Assembly (NCBI GenBank): GCA_914767885.1
Contig: CAJZBQ010000032.1
Span: 124,001 to 188,000, forward strand
Reading direction: 5' to 3'
Origin: Blepharisma stoltei
Lineage: Eukaryota > Ciliophora > Heterotrichea > Heterotrichida > Blepharismidae
DNA: 64,000 nt
The notes under the pieces are model-generated. The model had not been told where the DNA came from and ran no database searches. It saw only the letters and a list, made by a program, of their open reading frames with translations. Shown piece after piece: positions 10,368 through 21,326 of this stretch (its first letter is position 1; every line of letters starts with the position of its first letter). Made by a program: the position numbers and the translations under genes.

Positions 10368-11759
10368 TTAAACTGATAGCATCTGTCCATTTGTGATTTC
10401 ACCCCAACCAATAAGTCTCCAATGTTTATCTACTCTTCTGCTCAAAGCTACTTTTTCTCCAATATGACAGCATACAGGCTTCGTAAGCTCAATTTTTGCC
10501 TTAGCTGTTTTAATCCCTAGCACCCTCCCTCCAGTTGATGTGCTTCCTACATTAACCATCAAGCATTCATCTTTTTTCAGTTTAGGAATCTACATAGACC
10601 TTACTTTATCATTTCTTGTTTTTCCTGAGTCCTTAACACCAAGTAGTCTTTTCAGTAAGTAATAGCAAATTTCCAGCTCTATATATATTTCAGGTAGCTG
10701 TCCTGGGTGGCCCAAAACATGCCCGACCAAGAAATCTCCTCTTGTAAGTGAAGGGTCCACTTTAAGCCCAACTCCAATAAGTCCGCCTGGCACTGCATAC
10801 AGCAATTTATTTTTCTCTGCATACAAACTAATAATTCTTGACCTAATTGGCGTACAAACAGTATTTCCATTAGGACCCCTATTAATGATTCCTGGCCTAA
10901 CTTCTACTTCATCTCCAATTCTTAATACACCTCTCAAAATGCTTCCACCAGCCACTCCTCCTACCAAATTCTGGATTTCTTCCCCAGGCTTGTTCACGTC
11001 AAAGCTTCTAATCACAATTAGCCTCGGAGTGCTTGAAAAATCTCTGACAGGGATTGGTATTGTGGAGCATATATATTGAAGGACATAATTAATATTGTAT
11101 TCCAACTGCGATGAAATTGGAATAATCGGGGCATTTGCGGCCTTTGTTCTGGTAATGTAGCTTTTTATTTGTTCATAATGCTCTTTTGCAGCTTCTGGGG
11201 TAGGAATTAAATCTACTTTGTTCTGAAGGATGATGATTTTGTCGAGGTTCATGATTTCTAATGCTGCCATGTGTTCAGAGGTCTGTGGCTGGGGGCATGA
11301 CTCATTCCCAGCAACCAAAAGCATGGCGGCGTCCATGACGGCAGCTCCGTTAAGCATGGTTGCCATCAAAATATCATGGCCAGGACAGTCGACAAAGCTT
11401 ACATGTCTTTGAAGGACGATTTTTGACTTGCATTGGGGACAAATCAAGTTGTCTTCTCCTGATGAGCCTTTTGAAGTATAGCAATCTGGCTCTGGGCACG
11501 AACATTTGTAAATTTTAGCGTTAGCGTAACCTAATTTGATAGTGATGTTTCTGATTTTTTCTAAGCTGTGCTTTTGGGTTTTTACTCTGGAAATTGCATG
11601 CACAAGTGTTGACTTACCATGAGAGACGTGACCGATTGTGCCAATGTTGATTGTAGCTTGGCGAGAAATGACTTCTGGGGTTAGAGGGGTTAGCTGTGTA
11701 ATATCAAGGTTTTCTAATGATTGCTCAAGGAGTCCTGATGACGATTCTACGGCTTCCAT
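10368..11759 (-). CDS. Translation initiation factor eIF2 subunit gamma
   Basis: GTPase motifs are present: [15 protein letters not shown] (G1), [15 protein letters not shown] (eIF2-gamma signature), VDCPGHD (G3) and NKVD (G4). A C4 zinc knuckle (CSCPEPDC...CPQC) follows. The C-terminus [23 protein letters not shown] matches domain III. A 15-nt intron (10590-10604, GTAAGG..TAG) joins TRNDK to IPKLKKDEC. eIF2-gamma binds initiator tRNA and GTP in the ternary complex. Confidence 0.95.
10590..10604 (-). other. 15-nt spliceosomal intron in eIF2-gamma
   Basis: GTAAGGTCTATGTAG on the minus strand. Its removal joins RNDK to IPKLKKDE. Without it the frame stops at TAG. Confidence 0.9.
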
Positions 11760-11853
11760 TTTATTATTACCATATAAGCCAAACTATTATATGAACGTCT
11801 TTCTTTTTTATAATTTTTAACTAAAATGCTTATTAATTATAATGCATCTAGAT

Positions 11854-12828
11854 TTAGGAAATCTCCCTTATAGAATCGATTTTTCTTTTAGGTTTTGGCA
11901 TGTATTTTTCAATATAGCTTTGCCTGTAAGTTGTATTAAACTGTCCATTCCAGCTTATTTTTGGCTCAAAGTTTTGTTTGAATTTTGAATCATGTTTATA
12001 AACATATTTTCTTGGCAGTGGTTTATAATCTCTTTGTGAAGTAGATTTTATGATTGATGGATTCACACTTGGGAAAAGCCCTTGTTTTTTAAAAGTATTT
12101 GGTGATAGCTTTAGCATGCTCTCGAAACCGTTTATTTCTCCTCGGAAATCCGAGTCATAAGTAGACATTGTGGCCATTTTCACTTCTTGTCCTCTATAAG
12201 GTAACACAGATGCACTTGCCCTGATAAATTCAACTTTTCCTCAATTAGGATACTCAGCTTGATAATTGCTTCTCCCCACAAATTTTAGATTGTCAGTTTC
12301 TCTACTGTTGTCTCTTCTATTCTTTGGCTGAGGATCAACAGAATACGCTTTAAAATCTTTTCTATTTGTGGTCGTAAAATCAATAGGCAAATTATTTTTA
12401 ATATAAGATGGTTCTTCATATCTTGGTATTGGCTGCAGTTTATGCTTAGCATAATTACGCTGATACTCAGAAAGGAATTTTGATGACGCATTTCTATTGA
12501 GAGATTTGTAATCACCTGGGCAAATATGCTTACCACAGTTACAAAAATGGCAAAAGCATTGAAAAATTGTATGTTCTAGCTCTGATACTGGGGGTAATGA
12601 AGGATCATTTACAGCACATCATGGTTCTCCTTGATCTAATAAAATATGATCAGATTGAGAATTTCTTCCAGTGTGAGAAGGTCGGGGTGATTCAAAGCTA
12701 TTTAGTAATGAACTATTTTGGTCAAGATCAGATGGTAAAGACTGCTTAGCATTGGGCGATATATTAACTTCTGGATTATCCAGTTTGTTAACGATGATTT
12801 CTGGTGAGTTGTTGATAACTGCTTCCAT
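11854..12828 (-). CDS. SAXO/FAM154-like axonemal microtubule stabiliser
   Basis: 324 codons, TGA as Trp at GEPWCAV and YPNWGKV. The middle holds CFCHFCNCGKHICP, close to the Cys-rich head of SAXO proteins (C-x-C-x2-C-x-CGxHxCP). It is followed by repeated short modules with Y and P (SKFLSEYQRNY, IKNNLPIDFTTTNRKDF, KPLPRKYVYKHDSKF, ISWNGQFNTTYRQSY). SAXO proteins bind the inside of axonemal or centriolar microtubules. The order here, with a longer N-terminal head before the Cys motif, is unusual. Confidence 0.72.
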
Positions 12829-13163
12829 TTCTTTTGGAATTTATATAATTCCAATTAATAAGAAACAGAACGAAAAATTAAATTAATAAAGACCTAGTAT
12901 AATAGTTTTTTATATTTACATCAGAATATTAAATTATTTTTTAACTCTTCAGATGTAAAACTCCTATATATTAGCTTCAAAATACTTCTCTTATTTTTTA
13001 ACTATTTCAATAAATCACCTAATTAGTATATCCATATATAAATTCTCTTCCAATTTCTTATTAGCTTTAGCTTTAAGAGTTTTTTTCTAACTTCTACAAG
13101 CTAATTAACTTGTTCATTAAGAAGCTGTTTCATTTGTCAACAAGCACAGACTTAAAATCAAAA
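12829..13163. other. Divergent intergenic region
   Basis: AT-rich spacer between the SAXO-like and RING genes, presumably with both promoters. No distinct element seen. Confidence 0.5.
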
Positions 13164-13988
13164 ATGGAAGGATTCGACAGATCATCCCTCACAAAAGAGC
13201 AAGTGCTTAGAGTTTTCCAAAAATATGACTCTCTTCTGCCAAGCCTTCCCTCAATTGAAGAGCCTGAAAATGATACAAGTCCATGCAATTATGATCAGAA
13301 TTACAACAGCGAAGATCTTTCAACCTCTGACCATATCGTCAGGACTTTTAAAGAAAAATATGACTCTTTATATTCAGGCACACGCGAAAACCAGCAAGAA
13401 GAACTTTCTTTAAGAATCCAGCAGCTCGAAGGCCTACTAGAAACCGAAAAGGTCCTTAAAAAAGTTTTAGAACAAAAATTTGAATTACACAAAAGAGAAT
13501 TAATTAAAGCCAAAGAGAATTATGAGAAAATTAAAACTGAAGCTGAAAATTGAAAATCAATGTATGAAGAAGCATCAGAAGACCTCCAATCTATTCAATT
13601 TCAATTAGAATCTGCAAATAATATGTATGTAGGGAGAATTGCAAAACTGGATTCAGAAATTCAAGAACTGAAATCAAAGGCAAAATCTATGTCTTGTGAG
13701 GAAGAGCAACTCAATGAGCTCAGCATTACAGAAATTTTTGAGTTAGAAAAAAATCTTATCGATAATTTAATTAAAATTCAATCGATTAAAGAAGACAAAC
13801 TTCAAAAAAAGCTAAGAGAAAAGAATGAAGGCCCGTTATGTGTAATTTGCAGAGAAAAAGGCATTAATATTATTCTTAAACCTTGCAAGCATGCCTGCTT
13901 ATGTTCTGACTGCTCATTAAATGTATTGAATTGTCCAATGTGTCGAGCTAATATAGCTATAAAAGAAAAAATATTTATTGCTAAATAA
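13164..13988 (+). CDS. Coiled-coil protein with C-terminal RING finger
   Basis: 274 residues from ATG 13164 (MEGFDRSSLTKEQ). TGA at 13554-13556 is Trp (AENWKSMYEE). Residues about 75-220 form a coiled coil. The C-terminus CVICREKGINIILKPCKHACLCSDCS..CPMCRANI is a compact RING of the type found at the C-terminus of IAP and MUL1-like E3 ligases. It is probably an E3 ubiquitin ligase that dimerises through the coil. The substrate is unknown. Confidence 0.8.
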
Positions 13989-14912
13989 TAACATTTATAT
14001 CTATTTAGCTTTATAAAGAAGACATAGTTAGAAAAATGATATAACTATTTTATAATTATCTTTATTAAATTATTAAATGAGATCTTTTTAAAACACATAA
14101 AGCAACAACTTGCATGAATCATTATTGACATGAATTCTGCTGGGAGAAAAATTTTAAGGTAATTATCTTATCATAAAAATTTCAAATTATATTTATTTAA
14201 ACTTTAATTTATATTGTTTGAAGTCTTACTCTTGAATTTATGAATTGATTTTCTTTTAAAAAGATATAATTTTAAAAAATGTGCTTTAAGATGGCTGATA
14301 TTTAAATTAAAAATATATAATTTAGCATTAAAATATTGCAAATTCCATTAAATATTTAAACTGGTTATGGAATAATTTTGGCAAAGCTGGTAAGAGCTTA
14401 AATTATGTGAAATAAAATAAGAATCTTCGTCATAAAATATTTTTTTGAATAAGTATTTAATATATTATACAAAAATGTAAAAAATATAAATGGAAGAAGA
14501 CAACTTGAAAAAACCTGATTCCTAATCACATTCAAAAGCCATTAATATCGCATAGATTAACTTAAAATTAATATCTCATGTATGGAGTTTGAGAAATGGA
14601 ACTAATTAAAGCTGCCATAGAGAGCCTCTTGATTTATGCAAAATTATTAGGAAAAATAGAAATGCTATTTAAGATTAATGGCGCCCACATTATGAATATA
14701 ATTATTGCAATTACAAATAAAGTAACTTATAATGCATTTGCTTGTTCTCCGTTAAAAAAACTTTTTAAAACTTTATAAATTTTTTTTTATTATGGGAGTT
14801 GTAATTTAAGATTTATAATTGGACTAAACCTATAAGTTTGAGAAATAGTTTTCAAACCCTTTTATCAGCATTTTAGCTAGTTAAATCAGTCAGCATAACC
14901 AGTGATAATAAT
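13989..14912. other. Long AT-rich intergenic stretch
   Basis: No gene, tRNA or clear IES signature. One 11-codon ATG frame at about 14490 is too short to support. The plus strand just before 14913 is presumably the zinc-finger gene's promoter. Confidence 0.45.
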
Positions 14913-15929
<1,017 letters not shown>

Positions 15930-16890
15930 ATGCGCAATTAAAATAAAAATTGCTTAGACTTGAGTAGTTAATCGATCGCAAGGTTACTGATTTATATATA
16001 ATTAAATCTAGTATATAACCTTAAAATAGTTTGCATGAGCTGCAGACAATTTAAATATTAGTTAATTATTATTTTCTTCAAGAATAATAAAGGTTGAGTT
16101 TTTCCATATATTATCTCAATTTTGAAACTGGCGATAATTTGTAATTTTATAAGTAGTAATAGTTGATCTAATTAAATTCTATTAATTTTAGGTTCATAAT
16201 TGCAATTTTATTCATAAATTTGAATTTCAGAAATCAGCCTTATGTTTATTAATTCTAAATATGGAAGTACACACGCATTGAATTCTCCCTTTTTAAATAG
16301 GTAAATTTCGCATAATTTTTTTAATTATCAATATATATATATGACATTCAAATACAACATAAAAATTGCATTTTATTCCTAAGGGAAGACGTAAGATTAA
16401 ATTTTTAAAGAGTAATAAATCATATTTCTAAAGAAGCATTTTAGGATTTAAGCTGCTTCATAAAAATACATTAAAATATATAGATCTAAGAATATTAATA
16501 AAAATGACTAATTTTAAGGTGATGGATAATTTTAATATGGAATGTAACATTAGCTCTTAGAGGCACATTTATTTTATTAATCTACCCACAATCTAAAATA
16601 CGCATACTTGATATTAATTTTAAAGTGTCCATATTTATAAAGCTTTGGGAAACTTCTGGATTGCAATACAAAAACAGTGCTCCATTAAAAAAATTAAAAA
16701 AAGTATTATACAAAATTATAAAAGTTGGTTTGATTGTAAAATCAATGGATATTTGATTAAAATAGTAAATCCAGTAAAACCCTGCATTTTCAAATAAAAT
16801 AATTATAATAATAGCACAATATTCATATCAGAATATATTTGTCAAAAAATATCTATATGAATGATAAAGATTATCTTTCACATATGAATT
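15930..16890. other. AT-rich intergenic region
   Basis: Nothing recognisable before the tRNA gene at 16891. Confidence 0.45.
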
Positions 16891-16934
16891 GACTGTTTGG
16901 CCGAGCGGTCTAAGGCGGTAGCTTAAGGCGCTAT

Positions 16935-16965
<31 letters not shown>

Positions 16966-16970
16966 AGTCA
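16891..16970 (+). tRNA. tRNA-Leu (AAG)
   Basis: The acceptor GACTGTT pairs with AGCAGTC. The D arm is GCCGAGCGGTCTAAGGC. The anticodon stem GTAGC/GCTAT closes the loop TTAAGGC (anticodon AAG). There is a long class II variable arm (TCCGAAAGGG) and a T arm GTGGGTTCAAATCCCAC. Discriminator A. No CCA is encoded. A T5 run follows at once, as expected for RNA polymerase III termination. Confidence 0.95.
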
Positions 16971-16975
16971 TTTTT
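16971..16975 (+). terminator. Pol III T-run terminator of tRNA-Leu
   Basis: TTTTT directly follows the discriminator base of the tRNA. Confidence 0.7.
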
Positions 16976-17159
16976 ATACTTTATTCAATTTTTCATTTTA
17001 AAATATGTTTTTTAATTAGAAACGATATATGCTTCGATTTTTTGATATTAATAAAAATTCTTTAAGTATCATGATATCCACACTGTGCATTTTATTGCAA
17101 ATCTTATCAATTAATACTCCTAAAGTTTACATAGCTTTTATAATAAATTTATTGCTTGC

Positions 17160-17508
17160 TCCCCCCTTCGTGCACGGAGGGGGGTTCATTTTTTTTTTTG
17201 AAAAAAAAATTATATATAAATTTTAAAGAAAATGGTTTTTTTTCGGAATTTAAAAAAATCCCACTTGTCGAGGATTGGAAGGCAATTATTAATTTAATTT
17301 GTAAAATTTATGTTTTAAAACGCAATTTGTTTAAAATTATACAGAATTAGCTCGAGATTTCATGATACCAGTTATCACTTATATATCAAGATGTTTTCCC
17401 ATAAAAAATTTTTTCTGTTAAAAAACATTTTTATTCGCTCACTTACGGAGGTGGGTTTTTGGCAAAAAATAGGGATTTTTGTAATGTTTGTTCGCTCACG
17501 GAGAGGGG
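17160..17508 (+). mobile_element. Type-1 MITE-like element, intergenic
   Basis: The left end CTCCCCCCTTCGTGCACGGAGGGGGG is a shortened hairpin. The body and right end (two TTCGCTCAC-type repeats, last GCTCACGGAGAGGGGAG) match the other type-1 copies. Flanking repeats are not identical, so the exact borders are approximate. Confidence 0.75.
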
Positions 17509-17764
17509 AGTTTATAATAAGCTGATTATTTTAAAGAAAAAATTATTTTAAACTTCAATTTTACCTGAACATTTATCAATTCATAAAAAATCAGATTTAT
17601 TTTAAGTAATTCTACAGAATTCAGTTATTTTCTATTAGACTTTTTTTTCACCTTCAATCTTTTATATTTCAAATAATCTTCAATAAATAAAATATACTGG
17701 GCTAAGAAACTAATCAAATTTTTTTTGCTAATAAATATTTTTTCCTTTCCAAGCTGTCGTCATA

Positions 17765-17934
17765 TATAGCCCGAGCCTCCTTTTGGGTAGGCTATCGACG
17801 TCTCCCCAGATTACAAATCTCAAATATAATGTGGATGCCATTGGGAGCTGGCTTTACAAACAAATGTCGGTTAAACTAGCTCCCCTTCCGATCAGGAAAT
17901 ATCGGTATGGCCCCAAAAGGAGGTCCGGACTATA
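17765..17934. mobile_element. Probable ~168-bp IES with TATAG inverted termini upstream of ATG8
   Basis: The left end TATAGCCCGAGCCTCCTTTT and the complement of the right end TATAGTCCGGACCTCCTTTT match at most positions, including a perfect 12-bp stem (17776-17787 with 17912-17923). Inside are two more hairpins (GGGAGCT/AGCTCCC and CCGAT/ATCGG). TA-bounded TIRs of this form also occur at 15775 and 62475. A structured RNA gene is the alternative, since T5 follows at 17939. Confidence 0.6.
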
Positions 17935-17969
17935 AATCTTTTTAGCATTTATTATAGATTTTAAAATAA

Positions 17970-18323
17970 ATGTCAACAATAGAAGCAGCAACTTTCGAAC
18001 AAAGGCTTCAGCAAGCCGCAAGATTTAAAGCAAAATATCAAAACGCAGTTCCTGTCGTCATCCAAAGTGATGCTAGAAGTTCTCTACCTAAAACAATTCA
18101 CAATAGTTTATTTGTAGTTCAAAAAAGCCTGAGCGCAGGCGAGCTTTTAGGATTGATCAGAAAGAAAACCAGTCTCCCGAAATCGCAAGCAATTGCCATG
18201 TTTGTTGGCCACAGGATTATGGTTACCAATGATATTACCTTGTGCGAGCTTTATGAAAGATATTCAAATGAGGATGGGTTTTTATACATATTATGCAAGG
18301 ACGAAGAAGTCTATGGCAATTAA
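17970..18323 (+). CDS. ATG8: ATG8/LC3-family ubiquitin-like protein
   Basis: 117 residues, the normal ATG8 length. It shows FEQRLQQAARFKAKYQNAVPVVIQ, SAGELLGLIRKKTSLP and MFVGHRIMVTNDITLCELYERYSNEDGFLYILCKDEEVYG. The terminal glycine is followed by a single Asn. ATG4-type processing would therefore remove one residue to expose Gly for lipidation to PE on autophagic membranes. The core motifs are more diverged than in animal or yeast ATG8. Confidence 0.9.
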   Translation: MSTIEAATFEQRLQQAARFKAKYQNAVPVVIQSDARSSLPKTIHNSLFVVQKSLSAGELLGLIRKKTSLPKSQAIAMFVGHRIMVTNDITLCELYERYSNEDGFLYILCKDEEVYGN

Positions 18324-18453
18324 TTATTGTTCAAGAAATTTGTTACCTTAGAATTACTATAACTTATTGCTAATTATTTCAAACCACAGATCTACCTTTG
18401 TTTAATATGTAAATTGGCTTATAGAAGCTTGGTATGTAAATAGACTAAATAAT

Positions 18454-18756
18454 ATGGATTTTCTTCGAGTCATAATTGGGCTTCTGCCCCAAAGCTTAGG
18501 AGGACGAATCGCATATGGAGCTGCAGGTGCGCTAGGAGTTGGATACATTCTTTCTTATCCTTATAACTACATTCATTACCATCGAGTAGAAAAATATCAG
18601 CTTTCAGTTTGCTGGGAGCATTATTTAGCATATTTTCAAGCTACTGAAGAACATTATAAGCACTCCCCTAGAGAAATAAATAGAAGACTGATGCTATATA
18701 ATGAATGTATACAATCAGCTCGCAGTGGAGGCAAAACTTACCCTCCAGCCTTATAA
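18454..18756 (+). CDS. Small membrane-associated protein, unknown
   Basis: 100 codons. A glycine-rich hydrophobic segment near residues 8-36 (IGLLPQSLGGRIAYGAAGALGVGYILSYPY) could cross a membrane. A soluble helical tail with several Tyr/His follows. It could be an organellar protein. No family recognised. It stands alone between ATG8 and the TFxP-repeat gene. Confidence 0.6.
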   Translation: MDFLRVIIGLLPQSLGGRIAYGAAGALGVGYILSYPYNYIHYHRVEKYQLSVCWEHYLAYFQATEEHYKHSPREINRRLMLYNECIQSARSGGKTYPPAL

Positions 18757-18894
18757 GCTAAAATAATAAGCTTCTTACCAATTATTATATATGTACATTT
18801 CGCCTTCTGGCTTTTCCACAGTTTTTTTTTGATTTTTCTAGTTGCATTTCCGCGAATATTAAAAAAATTCATTCCCTTCTCATAACTTATTTAA

Positions 18895-21132
18895 ATGGAC
18901 TTTCCTTACCAAGGGCCAGTCGAGATCCTTAACGACTATGACTATGGCAGCAGGCTTTCTCAATCTCATCAGCAAAAAGTTTTAGGCATCCTCAACCAAG
19001 AACGTGCAGCAAGAAGAGAACAAATTTCTAAAGGCCAAAATTTTTACATCGACCATAATCAGTTTAATGGAGGCTTTATGAATCGCCAGTCAACACCTAG
19101 AGGGAACTACCCTCAAAATTTCTCATATGAAGAAGAACGTCCTCAGCCTTTCCATAACTCTCAAAGTGTGAAAGCTTCCCTCGCGAAAGTTAGGAATGAG
19201 CTTCAGGTTTCAATTAATAAAGGAAAAGAAATTACTAACAAGCATATGGAAGAAACCATTTCAGTGATCCCAAGCAAATTCAAGCCTAGAGAAGCCCAAG
19301 AACTGAATAGGCCTGATTTTATGCATAATCAGTTAAAAGAGCCTGATTTCGAACAGCTTTCAAATATTTATGAACAATATGTAAAATCACCAAGGAACTG
19401 TGAAAAATATGAGCCAAATAAGCGGCAAAAATCAAGGCAGTATCACAGCGTGTCTCGATCTTCAAGTGCCCCTCCTACAAAGAGAAAATCTATTGAGCAG
19501 ATGATTCAAGAAAAAGAAGAAAAATTCAGAGAGGAGTGCACTTTTCGGCCAAAAATAAATAAGCTGCCAAAAGGGAAAGGTCTTGATTATCATGAGACTG
19601 AAAAGAACATGAGCTGGGAAGCAAAATTAAACAATTTAGCCAGGCCTAAAACTGATATTATAGAAATGAGAGAAAGAATGAAGAGAGAAAAAGAAGAACA
19701 AGAAAGCTCTATTTGTACTTTTAAGCCGAATATAACGACTACTACTAGAAGTGTCAATAGAAGTGTAGAATTAACTGTAGAAGAGCGGCTTTATCAAGAT
19801 GCGGAGTCGAAATTCCAAGAACGAGAAAGACTGAAAAGGGAAAAAGAAGATATTGAAGCTGCAAATTATCCGTACCAGCCACAAGTCCAGGCTTCAGTTT
19901 CTAAGCTTGTAGGGACGAAAAAGCTAAAACCGCCACTTTACCAGAGACTAGATGAAGTCCAGAAAGAAAGAAATGATACACTTCATAGGATTAAGCAGGA
20001 ATCTGAAGAAAATGACCCTGATTTGACTTTTAAACCTAGAATTAATGCGTATTCAGCGCAGCTTGCGAGCTACAGGAAAGTGAAAAATGATGAAGAAAAC
20101 ATGTCGATCACTGAAAAACTATCAAAAGATGCATCTGACAAGCTAGAAAGAAAGCAAAGACTCGCTGAAGCATATAGCCAAGAAGACGTTGACAGATACA
20201 CTTTTAGTCCACAGATCTCTATTAGCCACGAACTCGCTTCAGGCGCTGCAAATTTCCCAGGATCTGACCAAGACTTCTTAGAAAGGCAAAAACTAATGCA
20301 GGAAAGAGTAAAACAAAAGCGTGAAGAACTCTTGACTAAACTTACTCAAGGCCAATATACTTTTAAGCCACAAATTGATAAAACTTCCCATTATATAACA
20401 GCTTCAAACCGAGAAAGAAGCCAAGAAAAACTCACTGATAAATTCGAAAGGTGGAGTGTAAAAGACTCCGAAAAGCGTGCGAATAAAGAAAAAGAGCTGC
20501 AAAATGAGCAATATTCTAAATATACATTTGAGCCTCAAATCAATAAATTGTCAAAACAGCTCGGAAGGACTGCAAGTTTAAATGAGCTCGCTTATAATGA
20601 GGAATCCAAAAAGAATTTGAAAGGGAAAGCTCAAGCCCAAGCTGCTGAAATGGAAAAAGTTTGTAGCTTTACTCCAAAAACAGCTTCCTCTAAAAAGTTT
20701 TCTCATATCGGGTCGTCTTATAGCCAAAAAGAAGATATCGTAAAAATAATTGAAGAGCAAAACCGCATCAAGCAGCAAAAAGCAGAAAATCTTAAAAAAA
20801 TTGTGGAGTATGAAGAAATGAGACCATGCACCTTTAAACCTACACCAAATATAGGCAGGATTTCAATAGACACTCCTGTAGAAGTGAAAGGGATGGACAG
20901 ATTTATGGAATTGAAAGAAATTCAAAAGAGAATAGAAAATGAAAAAAAGGAAAGGGAAGAAAAAGTTTTTATGAAAAACCCACAGAGGAGTATTGATGCG
21001 CCATACACAGTCCCACAGCCTTTTAATCTTCATCCAAGTAACAAGAGAGAAAAAGTGGAAAAAATTAGAGAAGAAATAAAAGAGAGAGAACAAAGCATTT
21101 ATACATTTAGACCACAAACTATTGAATCGTAA
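18895..21132 (+). CDS. Large charged protein with repeated TFxP motifs
   Basis: 745 residues, no internal TGA or insertion. From about residue 215 onward a module recurs about ten times: a charged helical stretch (RERMKREKEEQE-like), then a hydrophobic turn such as CTFRPKINKL, CTFKPNITT, LTFKPRINAY, YTFSPQIS, YTFKPQIDK, YTFEPQINKLS, CTFKPTPNI and YTFRPQTIES. Such T-F-x-P repeats occur in protist cytoskeletal and basal-body proteins. A structural role along microtubules or cortex is inferred. Confidence 0.8.
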   Translation: MDFPYQGPVEILNDYDYGSRLSQSHQQKVLGILNQERAARREQISKGQNFYIDHNQFNGGFMNRQSTPRGNYPQNFSYEEERPQPFHNSQSVKASLAKVRNELQVSINKGKEITNKHMEETISVIPSKFKPREAQELNRPDFMHNQLKEPDFEQLSNIYEQYVKSPRNCEKYEPNKRQKSRQYHSVSRSSSAPPTKRKSIEQMIQEKEEKFREECTFRPKINKLPKGKGLDYHETEKNMSWEAKLNNLARPKTDIIEMRERMKREKEEQESSICTFKPNITTTTRSVNRSVELTVEERLYQDAESKFQERERLKREKEDIEAANYPYQPQVQASVSKLVGTKKLKPPLYQRLDEVQKERNDTLHRIKQESEENDPDLTFKPRINAYSAQLASYRKVKNDEENMSITEKLSKDASDKLERKQRLAEAYSQEDVDRYTFSPQISISHELASGAANFPGSDQDFLERQKLMQERVKQKREELLTKLTQGQYTFKPQIDKTSHYITASNRERSQEKLTDKFERWSVKDSEKRANKEKELQNEQYSKYTFEPQINKLSKQLGRTASLNELAYNEESKKNLKGKAQAQAAEMEKVCSFTPKTASSKKFSHIGSSYSQKEDIVKIIEEQNRIKQQKAENLKKIVEYEEMRPCTFKPTPNIGRISIDTPVEVKGMDRFMELKEIQKRIENEKKEREEKVFMKNPQRSIDAPYTVPQPFNLHPSNKREKVEKIREEIKEREQSIYTFRPQTIES

Positions 21133-21326
21133 GTTTTATTTAGAAAAAACCGACAATTTGTTTCCAAGATGCTTGAAAAGCAGTTTTCAACATTTGATTA
21201 TGACTAAATGATAAATTCAAAAATCTTATAAAAATTAAGCGATTTATATACATTTTTTATATATAAAAACAAAGTCCAGCCAAATAAATTTATTTTATAT
21301 ATATTTATCCATTAAAGATATACACA

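Noticed and set aside
17029-17350. Two small plus-strand frames
   Set aside because: They run into the type-1 MITE and show AT-driven composition.
17765-17934. Structured non-coding RNA (SRP, RNase P or telomerase-like)
   Set aside because: The fold and trailing T5 fit, but no conserved SRP helix 8, RNase P core or telomere template is visible. TA-flanked TATAG inverted ends fit an IES better.
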